In this document: positions 40,970-49,231 of the stretch, piece by piece | How the letters are laid out: every line of letters begins with the position of its first letter | How positions within the stretch are numbered: the first letter of the stretch is position 1 | Assembly: GCA_040384625.1 (NCBI GenBank) | Contig: JAZKIW010000059.1 | Span: 1 to 64,000, forward strand | From: CADEEN01 sp040384625 | GTDB lineage: Bacteria; Pseudomonadota; Gammaproteobacteria; Burkholderiales; Burkholderiaceae_C | Direction of reading: 5' to 3' | DNA length: 64,000 nucleotides | Position numbers and translations under genes: made by a program | Notes under the pieces: generated by a model | Told to the model about the DNA's origin: nothing | The model's input: the letters and a program-made list of their open reading frames with translations, nothing else | Database searches by the model: none

Positions 40970-41182
40970 TCAGGCGGTCAGGCGCCAGGCGCCGACCGCC
41001 ACATGGCCCCAGATGCCGAGGTTGAAGCCGAGCAGGCCCAGCATCTTGGCCCATCCCCACAGAGTCCGGGCGCGGCGCAGGCAGCCTTCTTCGCCGGTGA
41101 AGGCGTAGAGCAGCATGAAGAGGGCCGAGGGCAGGACCGTCGCCACAGTCAGCGTGGCCATGACCCAATAGAAAGCGATCAT
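40970..41182 (-). CDS. Small membrane protein of unknown function, 70 residues
   Basis: A 70-residue protein with two hydrophobic segments (about 5-27 and 46-66) separated by a charged loop containing G-E-E-G-C-L-R-R-A-R. I do not recognise a family. It follows the 61-residue membrane protein after 4 bases on the minus strand, so the two are probably one unit downstream of lpxC. Close spacing and a hydrophobic pattern support real coding. Confidence 0.6.
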   Translation of the reverse strand: MIAFYWVMATLTVATVLPSALFMLLYAFTGEEGCLRRARTLWGWAKMLGLLGFNLGIWGHVAVGAWRLTA

Positions 41183-41186
41183 CGGC

Positions 41187-41372
41187 TCAGAGCAGCGGGG
41201 TCAGGCGCTCGAGCAGGATGACGGCGACGAAGCCGATCGCGGCGATCAGGGTCCACTTGACGATGAGCATGCCACGCTGGCGCCACACCGGCTGACCGGT
41301 GGCCACGAAGACGGCGAAGCACAGCAGGCCCGACAGCAGCAAGAGACCGAAGACGAGGCGAAAGACGAGCAT
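41187..41372 (-). CDS. Small membrane protein of unknown function, 61 residues
   Basis: A 61-residue protein with two membrane helices (about 5-25 and 35-55) and the loop G-Q-P-V-W-R-Q-R. The start ATG is the complement of 41370-41372, 13 bases beyond the lpxC stop, so it may be cotranscribed with the end of the dcw cluster. No function is known to me. Confidence 0.6.
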   Translation of the reverse strand: MLVFRLVFGLLLLSGLLCFAVFVATGQPVWRQRGMLIVKWTLIAAIGFVAVILLERLTPLL

Positions 41373-41385
41373 CAGGCGCTCTGCA

Positions 41386-42321
41386 TCACCAGGCCGGGGC
41401 CAGTTCGGCAAAGCCGCTCGGCGCCGCGGCCGCATCGTCGAAGCTGGTGATCTCGTACGCGCTGGCATCGGCCAGCAGCGCCCGCAGCAGCTTGTTGTTC
41501 AGCGCGTGGCCGCTCTTGAACGCAGTGTAGTGCGCCAGCATCGGGTGGCCGGCGATGTGCAGGTCACCGATGGCGTCCAGGATCTTGTGCTTGACGAACT
41601 CGTCGTCGTAGCGCAGCCCACCTTCGTTGAGCACACGCGTGTCGTCGACCACGATCACGTTGTCCATGCTGCCGCCCAGGCCGAGGCCACGGGCACGCAT
41701 CGCCTCGACGTCCTTGCTGAAACCGAAGGTGCGCGCACGCGCAATGTCGCGCTTGTAGCGGCCCGAACCCATGTCGAAGCTGACGCGCTGGCCGGTGGCA
41801 TTTACCGCCGGGTGGTTGAACTCGATCTCGAAGGTCAGCACATACCCGTGGTGCGGTTCGAGCCGGGCCCACTTGAGGGCCGCACCTTCGCCCTCGCGCA
41901 CTTCCACGGGCTTCAGCACGCGGATGAAGCGCTTGGGCGCGTTCTGCAATTCGATGCCGGCGCTCTGCAGCAGGAACACGAAGCTCGCGGCCGAGCCATC
42001 AAGCACCGGCACTTCGTCGGCAGTGATGTCGATCGCCAGGTTGTCCAAGCCCAGGCCGGCACAGGCTGAGAGCAGGTGCTCGATGGTCTGCACCTTGGGC
42101 GCACCGGGGTCGCCGCCGGGGCTGATGGTCGAGGCCATGCGCGTGTCGCACACGGCCTGCGGATTGACAGGAATGCTCACCGGCTGCGGCAGGTCGGTGC
42201 GGCGAAAGACGATGCCACTGTCGGCCGGCGCCGGCTTGAGCGTCAGCTCGACCTTCTGGCCACTGTGCACGCCCACGCCGACGGCGCGCGTCAGCGACTT
42301 GAGGGTCCGTTGTTGCAGCAT
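41386..42321 (-). CDS. lpxC: UDP-3-O-acyl-N-acetylglucosamine deacetylase
   Basis: A 311-residue zinc enzyme for the committed step of lipid A synthesis. The zinc ligand motif T-I-E-H-L-L-S-A, the V-L-D-G-S-A-A-S-F loop and K-H-K-I-L-D-A-I-G-D-L are present. The start ATG is the complement of 42319-42321; the longer in-frame reading crosses ftsZ in a wrong frame. A strong hairpin lies between ftsZ and this gene. Confidence 0.97.
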   Translation of the reverse strand: MLQQRTLKSLTRAVGVGVHSGQKVELTLKPAPADSGIVFRRTDLPQPVSIPVNPQAVCDTRMASTISPGGDPGAPKVQTIEHLLSACAGLGLDNLAIDITADEVPVLDGSAASFVFLLQSAGIELQNAPKRFIRVLKPVEVREGEGAALKWARLEPHHGYVLTFEIEFNHPAVNATGQRVSFDMGSGRYKRDIARARTFGFSKDVEAMRARGLGLGGSMDNVIVVDDTRVLNEGGLRYDDEFVKHKILDAIGDLHIAGHPMLAHYTAFKSGHALNNKLLRALLADASAYEITSFDDAAAAPSGFAELAPAW

Positions 42322-42335
42322 GGCAGGGGCGATTG

Positions 42336-42362
42336 TCCCGCACGGTGCAAGACCGTGCGGGA
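42336..42362 (-). terminator. Perfect hairpin between ftsZ and lpxC
   Basis: An 11-bp perfect stem (TCCCGCACGGT / ACCGTGCGGGA) with a 5-base loop fills most of the 58-base ftsZ-lpxC gap. There is no U-tract after it on the minus strand. It could be a partial terminator, an RNA-processing site or an mRNA stabiliser that sets the ratio of FtsZ to LpxC. Confidence 0.55.
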
Positions 42363-42379
42363 TCGGGGGCAGCGAGGGC

Positions 42380-43600
42380 TCAATCCGCCTGTTTGCGCAG
42401 GAAGGCCGGGATCTCGATCTCGTCCATGCCGTTGCTGGCCAGGGCATCGACCTTGGCTGCCGCCTGGGTGCGGCCATGGCGCCAGACGCTGGGTGTGCTG
42501 AGCTGGCTGTAGTCCTGCTGCGGCGGCGCCTGGGTCGGCGTGCCGGCACCCGGCACCTGCAGCGTGCTCAGGATCGGCAGGTTGTCGGTGCCGGTGCGCA
42601 GGTTGCTGTGCACCATCGTCATCGGCGTGCTCTGCTGGATGCGCTTGGCCGGCGACAGGCCGGTGGCGATCACCGTCACGCGCAACTGGTCGCCCAGGCC
42701 TTCGTCGTAGGCGGTGCCGTAGATCACGTGCGCATCGTCCGCGGCATAGCGACGGATGGTGTTCATCGCGTTGCGGCTCTCGCTCAACTTGAAGGTCTGC
42801 TTGCTCGCCGCGATCAGCACCAGCACGCCGCGCGCACCGCTGAGGTCGATGCCTTCGAGCAGCGGGCAGGCCACGGCCATGTCGGCCGCCTTGGTCGCAC
42901 GGTCCGGGCCGCCGGCCTGGGCGGTGCCCATCATCGCCTTGCCCGGCTCGCTCATCACCGTCTTCACGTCTTCGAAGTCGACGTTGACCAGCCCCGGCAC
43001 GTGGATGATGTCGCTGATGCCGCCGACGGCGTTGCGAAGCACGTCGTTCGCATGCGCGAAGGCCTGTTCCTGGGTCACGTCCTCGCCCAGCACCTCGAGC
43101 AGCTTCTCGTTCAGGATCACTATCAGCGAATCGACATTCGCTTCGAGCTCGGAGACGCCGATGTCGGCTGCCTTCATGCGTCGGTTGCCCTCGAACTCGA
43201 ACGGCTTGGTGACGACTCCGACGGTCAGGATGCCCATTTCCTTGGCCACGCGCGCGATCACCGGCGCCGCACCGGTGCCGGTGCCGCCGCCCATGCCGGC
43301 GGTGATGAACAGCATGTGCGCGCCATCGATGGCCTGGCGGATACGGTCGGTGGCTTCGTCGGCCGCGGCCTTGCCGGCTTCGGGCTTGGCGCCCGCGCCC
43401 AGGCCTGTGCTGCCGAGCTGCAGGATCTGGTCCGCATTGCTGCGGTTCAGCGCCTGGGCGTCGGTGTTGGCGCAGAGGAATTCGACCCCTTGCACGTTGT
43501 TGGCGATCATGTGCTCGACCGCGTTGCCGCCGCCGCCACCAACGCCGATGACCTTAATGCGGGTGCCTTGGTCAAACTCTTCGATCATTTCAATCGCCAT
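42380..43600 (-). CDS. ftsZ: Cell division protein FtsZ
   Basis: A 406-residue tubulin-like GTPase that forms the Z ring. The GTP-binding signature G-G-G-T-G-T-G-A-A-P, the T7 loop N-V-D-F-E-D-V and the C-terminal peptide E-I-P-A-F-L-R-K-Q-A-D, which binds FtsA and ZipA, are intact. AAGGAG precedes the ATG (complement of 43598-43600) at ideal spacing, stronger than at most genes in the cluster, fitting the high FtsZ level a cell needs. It lies 79 bases after ftsA. Confidence 0.98.
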   Translation of the reverse strand: MAIEMIEEFDQGTRIKVIGVGGGGGNAVEHMIANNVQGVEFLCANTDAQALNRSNADQILQLGSTGLGAGAKPEAGKAAADEATDRIRQAIDGAHMLFITAGMGGGTGTGAAPVIARVAKEMGILTVGVVTKPFEFEGNRRMKAADIGVSELEANVDSLIVILNEKLLEVLGEDVTQEQAFAHANDVLRNAVGGISDIIHVPGLVNVDFEDVKTVMSEPGKAMMGTAQAGGPDRATKAADMAVACPLLEGIDLSGARGVLVLIAASKQTFKLSESRNAMNTIRRYAADDAHVIYGTAYDEGLGDQLRVTVIATGLSPAKRIQQSTPMTMVHSNLRTGTDNLPILSTLQVPGAGTPTQAPPQQDYSQLSTPSVWRHGRTQAAAKVDALASNGMDEIEIPAFLRKQAD

Positions 43601-43679
43601 GGTGAGTGCTCCTTCGTGAGAGTGCAGTTGCCGTACAAAAAAGTGGAAGATGTCCAACGAGCCTCAAGCGGGCCCTCAA

Positions 43680-44912
43680 TCAAAAATTGCCCAGAAACCA
43701 ATCCTTGGCGCGGCCGATCACGGTTTGCACCGAGCCGGCCTTGGCGGCCACCTTGTGCCCACGGATGCGCGCCAACCGCGCCTCCTCGAGCAAGCCCATC
43801 ACGGTCGCCGAACGCGGGTTGGCGACCATGTCGGACAGCGCCGCGGCGTACAGCGGATTGCCGCGCCGCACCGGCTTCAGGAAGATGTCTTCGCCGAGTT
43901 CGACCATGCCCGGCATGACCGCCGAGCCACCGCAGATCACGATCCCGCTCGACAGCAGCTCCTCGTAGCCCGAGTCGCGGATGACCTGGTGCACGAGCGA
44001 GAAGATTTCCTCGATGCGCGGCTCGATCACGCCGGACAGGGCCTGGCGCGACAGCAGGCGAGGCGCGCGGTCGCCGAGGCCCGGCACCTCCAGGTTCTCG
44101 CTCGGGTCGGCCAGCAGTTGCTTGGCCACGCCGTATTCGACCTTGATCTCCTCGGCATCCTTAGTGGGCGTGCGCAGCGCCATCGCGATGTCGCTGGTGA
44201 TCAGATCGCCGGCGATCGGGATCACCGCCGTGTGGCGCACCGACCCGCCGGTGAAGATCTGCACGTCGGTGGTGCCGGCGCCGATGTCGACCATCGCCAC
44301 CCCGAGTTCGCGTTCATCGGCTGTCAGCACCGCGTGGCTGGACGCGCTCGGGTTCAGCACCAGCTGGTCGACTTCGAGGCCGCAGCGGCGCACACACTTG
44401 ACGATGTTCTCGGCCGCGCTCTGCGCGCCAGTGACGATATGGACCTTGACTTCGAGGCGGCCGCCGCTCATGCCGATCGGCTCCTTGACCTCGTGGCCAT
44501 CGATCACGAACTCCTGAGGCTCCACGAGCAGCAGGCGCTGGTCGTTCGGGATATTGATCGCCTTGGCCGTCTCGACCACGCGTGCGACGTCGACCGTACC
44601 GACTTCCTTGTCGCGCACGATGACCATGCCGGTCGAGTTCTGGCCGCGGATGTGGCTGCCGGTGATGCCGGTGTAGACACGCGTGATCTTGCAATCGGCC
44701 ATCAGCTCGGCCTCTTTCAGCGCCAGCTGGATCGACTGCACGGTCGCATCGATGTTCACGACCACGCCGCGCTTCAGACCGTGCGAGGGCGCGCTGCCCA
44801 GCCCCGCCACCCGCAGAGCGCCGTCGGGCATCACTTCGGCCACGACGGCCATCACCTTGGCGGTGCCGATGTCCAGACCGACGATCAGATCCTTGTATTC
44901 CTTTGCGGCCAT
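43680..44912 (-). CDS. ftsA: Cell division protein FtsA
   Basis: A 410-residue actin-like ATPase that tethers FtsZ to the membrane. Phosphate-binding motifs are G-L-D-I-G-T-A-K-V and V-D-I-G-A-G-T-T-D, and the adenosine motif reads I-V-I-C-G-G-S-A-V. The C-terminal amphipathic helix (I-G-R-A-K-D-W-F-L-G-N-F) is the membrane-targeting sequence. It lies between ftsQ (24-base gap) and ftsZ. Confidence 0.97.
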   Translation of the reverse strand: MAAKEYKDLIVGLDIGTAKVMAVVAEVMPDGALRVAGLGSAPSHGLKRGVVVNIDATVQSIQLALKEAELMADCKITRVYTGITGSHIRGQNSTGMVIVRDKEVGTVDVARVVETAKAINIPNDQRLLLVEPQEFVIDGHEVKEPIGMSGGRLEVKVHIVTGAQSAAENIVKCVRRCGLEVDQLVLNPSASSHAVLTADERELGVAMVDIGAGTTDVQIFTGGSVRHTAVIPIAGDLITSDIAMALRTPTKDAEEIKVEYGVAKQLLADPSENLEVPGLGDRAPRLLSRQALSGVIEPRIEEIFSLVHQVIRDSGYEELLSSGIVICGGSAVMPGMVELGEDIFLKPVRRGNPLYAAALSDMVANPRSATVMGLLEEARLARIRGHKVAAKAGSVQTVIGRAKDWFLGNF

Positions 44913-44936
44913 CTTGGTGTCCTTGAGGCGTTCTCG

Positions 44937-45776
44937 TCAGCGAGGGGCAGCCGTCTTGCCGGCCGCGGCGATGGGCGTCGTCGACACGCCACGCAGGCGC
45001 AGCGCATAACCGTCGGGATGCCGCAGGTCGGCCGCCAACAGCGTGCGGGCACTGCCGGCGGCCGCGGCAAAGCGCTGCGTCGCCTGCTCGAAAGTTCGCA
45101 CGAAGCGTGCCGCGCGAGCAATCACCTCGTCCGCGCTGCCGCGACCGAGTTCGAGGCTGGCACCGCTGCCGAGTTCGGCGCGCCAGGAACCCCGGCTCGA
45201 CAACTTCAGGCTGTCGATGCGCGCGTCGATCGGCGCCAGCGTCTCGGCCAGACGCCGCTGCAGTGCCAGCATCGCCGCCGAACTGCCCTCGGGGCCAGCC
45301 AGGGTCATCAGGTTCTCGTCCTCGACATCGCCGAGGTTGGCTTCGAAGACCTCGCCGTGATCGTTGACTAGGCGCTCGTTGCCGCGCTCGCCCTGCCACA
45401 GAGCCGCAGCGCGGTGCTCTTCGAGCGTGACCGCCAGACGGTTCGGCCAGACCCGGCGCACTACAGCCTGGCGCACCCAGGGCACCGCCTCGAACGCGGC
45501 GCGACCACGCTCGAGGTCGAAGCTGAAGAAGTTGCCGGCCAGGCGCGGCAGCGCATTGGCGCGCACCGTGGCCAGGTTGCTGCGCGAGAGCTCACCGTCC
45601 AGCGCGATCGAGCGCAGCGTGAACAGCGGCGCGCGCAGGAGCCAGGCACCCAGCGCCGCCAGCAGCGCCGCAGCAGCGATCACAAACAGCAGGCCGGCCA
45701 CCGCATTCATCAGGCGCACGTCGACCGGCAGCGCCGTATCCGCGCGGTTGCTGGTGTTGCGGCTGCGTGTGGCCAT
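44937..45776 (-). CDS. ftsQ: Cell division protein FtsQ
   Basis: A 279-residue bitopic divisome protein. One membrane helix (about 25-47) is followed by a POTRA domain starting F-T-L-R-S-I-A-L-D-G and the FtsQ domain with W-V-R-Q-A-V-V-R-R-V-W-P-N-R-L. The long Ala-rich tail is typical of this group. It lies 3 bases after ddlB. Confidence 0.95.
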   Translation of the reverse strand: MATRSRNTSNRADTALPVDVRLMNAVAGLLFVIAAAALLAALGAWLLRAPLFTLRSIALDGELSRSNLATVRANALPRLAGNFFSFDLERGRAAFEAVPWVRQAVVRRVWPNRLAVTLEEHRAAALWQGERGNERLVNDHGEVFEANLGDVEDENLMTLAGPEGSSAAMLALQRRLAETLAPIDARIDSLKLSSRGSWRAELGSGASLELGRGSADEVIARAARFVRTFEQATQRFAAAAGSARTLLAADLRHPDGYALRLRGVSTTPIAAAGKTAAPR

Positions 45777-45779
45777 GGG

Positions 45780-46745
45780 TCAGCCCTGCACCTTGGCGCT
45801 GTCAAGCCGCGCCATCCGGAGCAGCTGCACGCACAGATCTTCGTAGCCGATACCCGCCGCGGCCGCCGACTTGGGCACCAGCGAGTGCCCGGTCATGCCG
45901 GGCGAGGTGTTCATCTCGAGCAGGAAGGCGCGTCGATCGGCCGCGCGGATCATCAGGTCGGCGCGGCCCCAGCCGCGGCAGCCGAGTGACCGGTAGGCCG
46001 CCAGCACGATGCGCTGGATCTCGGCCTCCTCGGCCGCCGGCAGGCCGCTCGGAACGAGGTACTGGACATCGTCGGTGAAGTACTTGTTCTGGTAGTCGTA
46101 GGCGCCTTCGGGCGCCACGATGCGCACCACGGGCAGTGCGCGCGCGTTCGCGCCCTCGCCGATCACCGGGCAGGTGACTTCCTCGCCGTCGATGAACTCC
46201 TCGCACAGCACCTCGGCGTCGTGGCGCGCCGCCAGCTCGACCGCGCCCTGCATCTGCGAGTAACCGGCGACCTTGGTCACGCCGATCGACGAACCCTCAT
46301 GGGGCGGCTTAACGATCAGCGGCAGGCCGAGCGTGTCGGGCACGGTGCGCGTGTGTGCCGGCGAGTGCTCGCCGACGCCGAGCACCACATGGCGCGGCGT
46401 CGGCAGGCCGTCGGCGAGCCAGAGTCGCTTAGTCATGACCTTGTCGATCGCGATCGCGCTGGCCATCACGCCCGAGCCGGTGTACGGAATGCCGAGCAGC
46501 TCCAGCGCCCCCTGGACCGTGCCGTCTTCCCCGTGGCGGCCGTGCAGTGCGATGAAGCAGCGTGCGAAGCCGTCGCGCTTGAGCTCGGTCAGGTCGCGCT
46601 CCGACGGGTCGAAGGCATGCGCATCGACCCCTTGGCTTTGCAGCGCGGCGAGCACGCCGCCGCCACTCATCAGCGAGATCTCGCGCTCGGCACTGCTGCC
46701 GCCCATCAGGACCGCGACCTTGCCGAAGGACACCGCATGGCTCAT
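45780..46745 (-). CDS. ddlB: D-alanine--D-alanine ligase B
   Basis: A 321-residue ATP-grasp ligase that makes D-Ala-D-Ala for the murein peptide. V-L-M-G-G-S-S-A-E-R-E-I-S, H-G-R-H-G-E-D-G-T-V-Q-G, K-P-P-H-E-G-S-S-I-G-V and L-L-E-M-N-T-S-P-G-M are diagnostic. It overlaps murC by 4 bases (ATGA). Confidence 0.97.
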   Translation of the reverse strand: MSHAVSFGKVAVLMGGSSAEREISLMSGGGVLAALQSQGVDAHAFDPSERDLTELKRDGFARCFIALHGRHGEDGTVQGALELLGIPYTGSGVMASAIAIDKVMTKRLWLADGLPTPRHVVLGVGEHSPAHTRTVPDTLGLPLIVKPPHEGSSIGVTKVAGYSQMQGAVELAARHDAEVLCEEFIDGEEVTCPVIGEGANARALPVVRIVAPEGAYDYQNKYFTDDVQYLVPSGLPAAEEAEIQRIVLAAYRSLGCRGWGRADLMIRAADRRAFLLEMNTSPGMTGHSLVPKSAAAAGIGYEDLCVQLLRMARLDSAKVQG

Positions 46746-48157
46746 GGCGCCACCCCTCCCCCTAGTTCGACGATGCGCGTGGCGACATTGCCGATCGACC
46801 CGGCCCCCATCACGATCAGCACATCACCGCCGTGCGCCTGCTTCAAGGCTGCCACCGGCAGGCCTTCGACTTCGTCGACGAACAGCGGATCGACACGGCC
46901 GGCCACACGCAGGGCACGTGCCAGGGTGCGGCCGTCGGCGGCGACGATCGGCGCCTCGCCGGCGGCATATACCTCAGTCAGCAGCACCGCATCGGCACTG
47001 CCCAGCACCTTGACGAAATCCTCGAAGCAGTCGCGGGTGCGCGTGTAGCGGTGCGGCTGGAAGGCCAGCACCAGGCGCTGGCCGGGGAAGGCCCCGCGCG
47101 CGGCAGAAATCACCGCCGCCATCTCGACCGGGTGATGGCCGTAGTCGTCGATCACGCTGAAGTTGCCGGAGCCGTCGAGCGCCGGTACCTCACCGCAGCG
47201 CTGGAAGCGGCGGCCCACGCCGGCGAACTTCTCCAGCGCCGCCGCGATGGCCGCGTCATCCAGCTCCAGCTCGGTCGCCACCGCGATCGCCGCCAGCGCG
47301 TTGAGCACGTTGTGCTCACCCGGCAGGTTCAGCGTGATGTCGAGCGGCGGCAGCACGACGCCGTTGCGGCGCTCGGCGGTGAACGTCATCTGGCCACCGG
47401 GCAAGGCCCGAACCCCGGTCGCCCGCACCTGGTTGTCGGGGCCGAAGCCATAGGCCACAACCGGGCGCGAGACCATCGGCAGGATCGAGCGCACGCCGGG
47501 GTCGTCGCCACAGACGATGGCCGCACCGTAGAACGGCATGCGGTGCAGAAAGTCGACGAAGGCCGCCTTCAGCCGCGCATAGTCGTGGCCGTAGGTGTCC
47601 ATGTGGTCGGCATCGATGTTGGTCACCACCGACAGAACCGGGGTCAGGTTCAGGAACGAGGCGTCGCTCTCGTCGGCCTCGACGACGATGTAGTCGCCCG
47701 AACCGAGGCGCGAATTGGCGCCGGCGCTGTTTAGGCGCCCGCCGATCACGAAGGTCGGGTCGACGCCGGCCTCCGCCAGCACGCTGGCGACCAGGGAAGT
47801 CGTTGTCGTCTTGCCGTGCGTGCCGGCGATGGCGATGCCGCGCTTCAGGCGCATCAGCTCGGCCAGCATCGCTGCGCGCGGCACGACCGGGATGCGCGCC
47901 GCGCGCGCTGCGATCACCTCCGGATTGCCGCCGCCGACGGCAGTCGATGTCACCACCGCGCCGGCGCCCTTGATCTGCCTGGCATCGTGGCCGACGAAGG
48001 TGCGGATGCCTAGGCGCCCCAGGCGCTGCAGGGTCGGACTGTCGTTCTGGTCCGACCCGGAAACGGTGTAGCCGAGGTTGTGCAGGATCTCGGCGATGCC
48101 GCTCATGCCCGAGCCGCCGACGCCGACGAAGTGAATGTGCTTGATGGCGTGCTTCAT
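46742..48157 (-). CDS. murC: UDP-N-acetylmuramate--L-alanine ligase
   Basis: A 471-residue Mur ligase adding L-Ala to UDP-MurNAc. The dinucleotide-like start F-V-G-V-G-G-S-G-M-S-G-I-A, ATP loop G-T-H-G-K-T-T-T-T and D-D-Y-G-H-H-P are typical. The start ATG is the complement of 48155-48157 and overlaps the murG stop (ATGA). A continuous frame across the N gap into murG is an artefact of the gap size. Confidence 0.97.
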   Translation of the reverse strand: MKHAIKHIHFVGVGGSGMSGIAEILHNLGYTVSGSDQNDSPTLQRLGRLGIRTFVGHDARQIKGAGAVVTSTAVGGGNPEVIAARAARIPVVPRAAMLAELMRLKRGIAIAGTHGKTTTTSLVASVLAEAGVDPTFVIGGRLNSAGANSRLGSGDYIVVEADESDASFLNLTPVLSVVTNIDADHMDTYGHDYARLKAAFVDFLHRMPFYGAAIVCGDDPGVRSILPMVSRPVVAYGFGPDNQVRATGVRALPGGQMTFTAERRNGVVLPPLDITLNLPGEHNVLNALAAIAVATELELDDAAIAAALEKFAGVGRRFQRCGEVPALDGSGNFSVIDDYGHHPVEMAAVISAARGAFPGQRLVLAFQPHRYTRTRDCFEDFVKVLGSADAVLLTEVYAAGEAPIVAADGRTLARALRVAGRVDPLFVDEVEGLPVAALKQAHGGDVLIVMGAGSIGNVATRIVELGGGVAP

Positions 48158-49231
48158 CGTGGCCTCACCAGGAGTTCGATTTCGTCCGCCACGCGCGCCG
48201 CCGCCCGCGGCCGGGCGAGCGCATGGGCCTTCTCGGCCATCGCCTGCAGCGCGGCGCGGTCGAGGCCGCGCAACACCTCGGCAAGCCGCTCGGGCGTCAA
48301 CTCGGCCTGCGGCNNNNNNNNNNCCGTGCTGGGCCATGAACAGGGCGTTGTCGCGCTGGTGCGCCGTGGTACTGACGACCAGCGGCACCAGCAAGGCCGG
48401 CACGCCGCCGGCGCACAGCTCGCTTACCGTCACCGCGCCGGCACGGCAGATCATCAGGTCGCAGGTCGCCAGGCGCGCGGCCATGTTGTCGATGAAGGCC
48501 AGCACCTCGACACCGTCGTGAACCCCCGCGGCGGCATAGGCTTCGCGCACCCCATCGCGTTGCAGGGCGCCGGTCTGGTGCACCACCTGCGGACGCCGGC
48601 TCGGATCGATCAGCGCAAGCGCCTTGGGTAGGGTCTCGTTGAGGACCTTGGCGCCTAGGCTGCCGCCGACCACGAGCAGCTGCAGCGGGCCGCTGCGTCC
48701 GGCATAGCGTTCGGCCGGATCCGGCAGGGCCTCGATCTCGGCGCGCACCGGGTTGCCGGTGACGACCGCGCGCTTGTGGGTCGTCGCCGCGGCGCCGTCG
48801 AAGCCGAAGGCAATGCGGTCTGCGACCGGCAGCAGGGCCTTGTTCGACAGCAGCAAGGAAGCGTCGGCATTGACCAGGAGCAGCGGCTTGCCGAGCAGAG
48901 AGGCCATCAGGCCGCCCGGGAAGCAGACGTAGCCGCCCATGCCGAGCACCACATCGGCACTGCGCCGCTTCAACAGGCCCAGGCATTCCCAGAACGCCTT
49001 CAGCAGGCGCAGGCCGCCGGTCAGCGTGTGCACCAGGCCCTTGCCGCGCAGGCCGCTGAAGCCGATGCTATCCAGGGCGATGCCGGCGGCCGGCACGAGA
49101 CGGTTCTCCATGCCCTCGCGCGTACCTAGCCAGCTGATGGTCCAGCCTCGGGACTGCATCTCCTGGGCCACCGCCAGGCCGGGAATGATGTGGCCCCCGG
49201 TGCCTGCGGCCATGATCACCAGGTGGCTCAC
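48154..49231 (-). CDS. murG: UDP-GlcNAc transferase MurG (interrupted by an assembly gap)
   Basis: MurG adds GlcNAc to lipid I on the inner membrane to give lipid II. The start is GTG (complement of 49229-49231), overlapping ftsW as GTGA, and is followed by I-M-A-A-G-T-G-G-H-I. G-G-S-L-G-A-K and the donor-site region C-R-A-G-A-V-T-V-S-E-L are present. After H-x-x-D-N-A-L-F-M-A-Q-H the run of 10 N (48314-48323) breaks the frame. Downstream, P-Q-A-E-L-T-P-E-R-L through the stop continues MurG in a shifted frame. The gap is probably not really 10 bases; a multiple of three restores the frame. Confidence 0.93.
48314..48323. other. Run of 10 N (assembly gap) inside murG
   Basis: Ten undetermined bases of fixed length, typical of scaffold padding. 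They fall where MurG proteins have a short conserved stretch before P-Q-x-E-L, so a few codons are missing and the apparent frameshift is artificial. Confidence 0.95.

Noticed and set aside
41771..43918. A 715-codon plus-strand frame across lpxC, ftsZ and ftsA
   Set aside because: It is antisense to three certain genes, has a composition typical of GC-rich shadow frames, and shows no domain.
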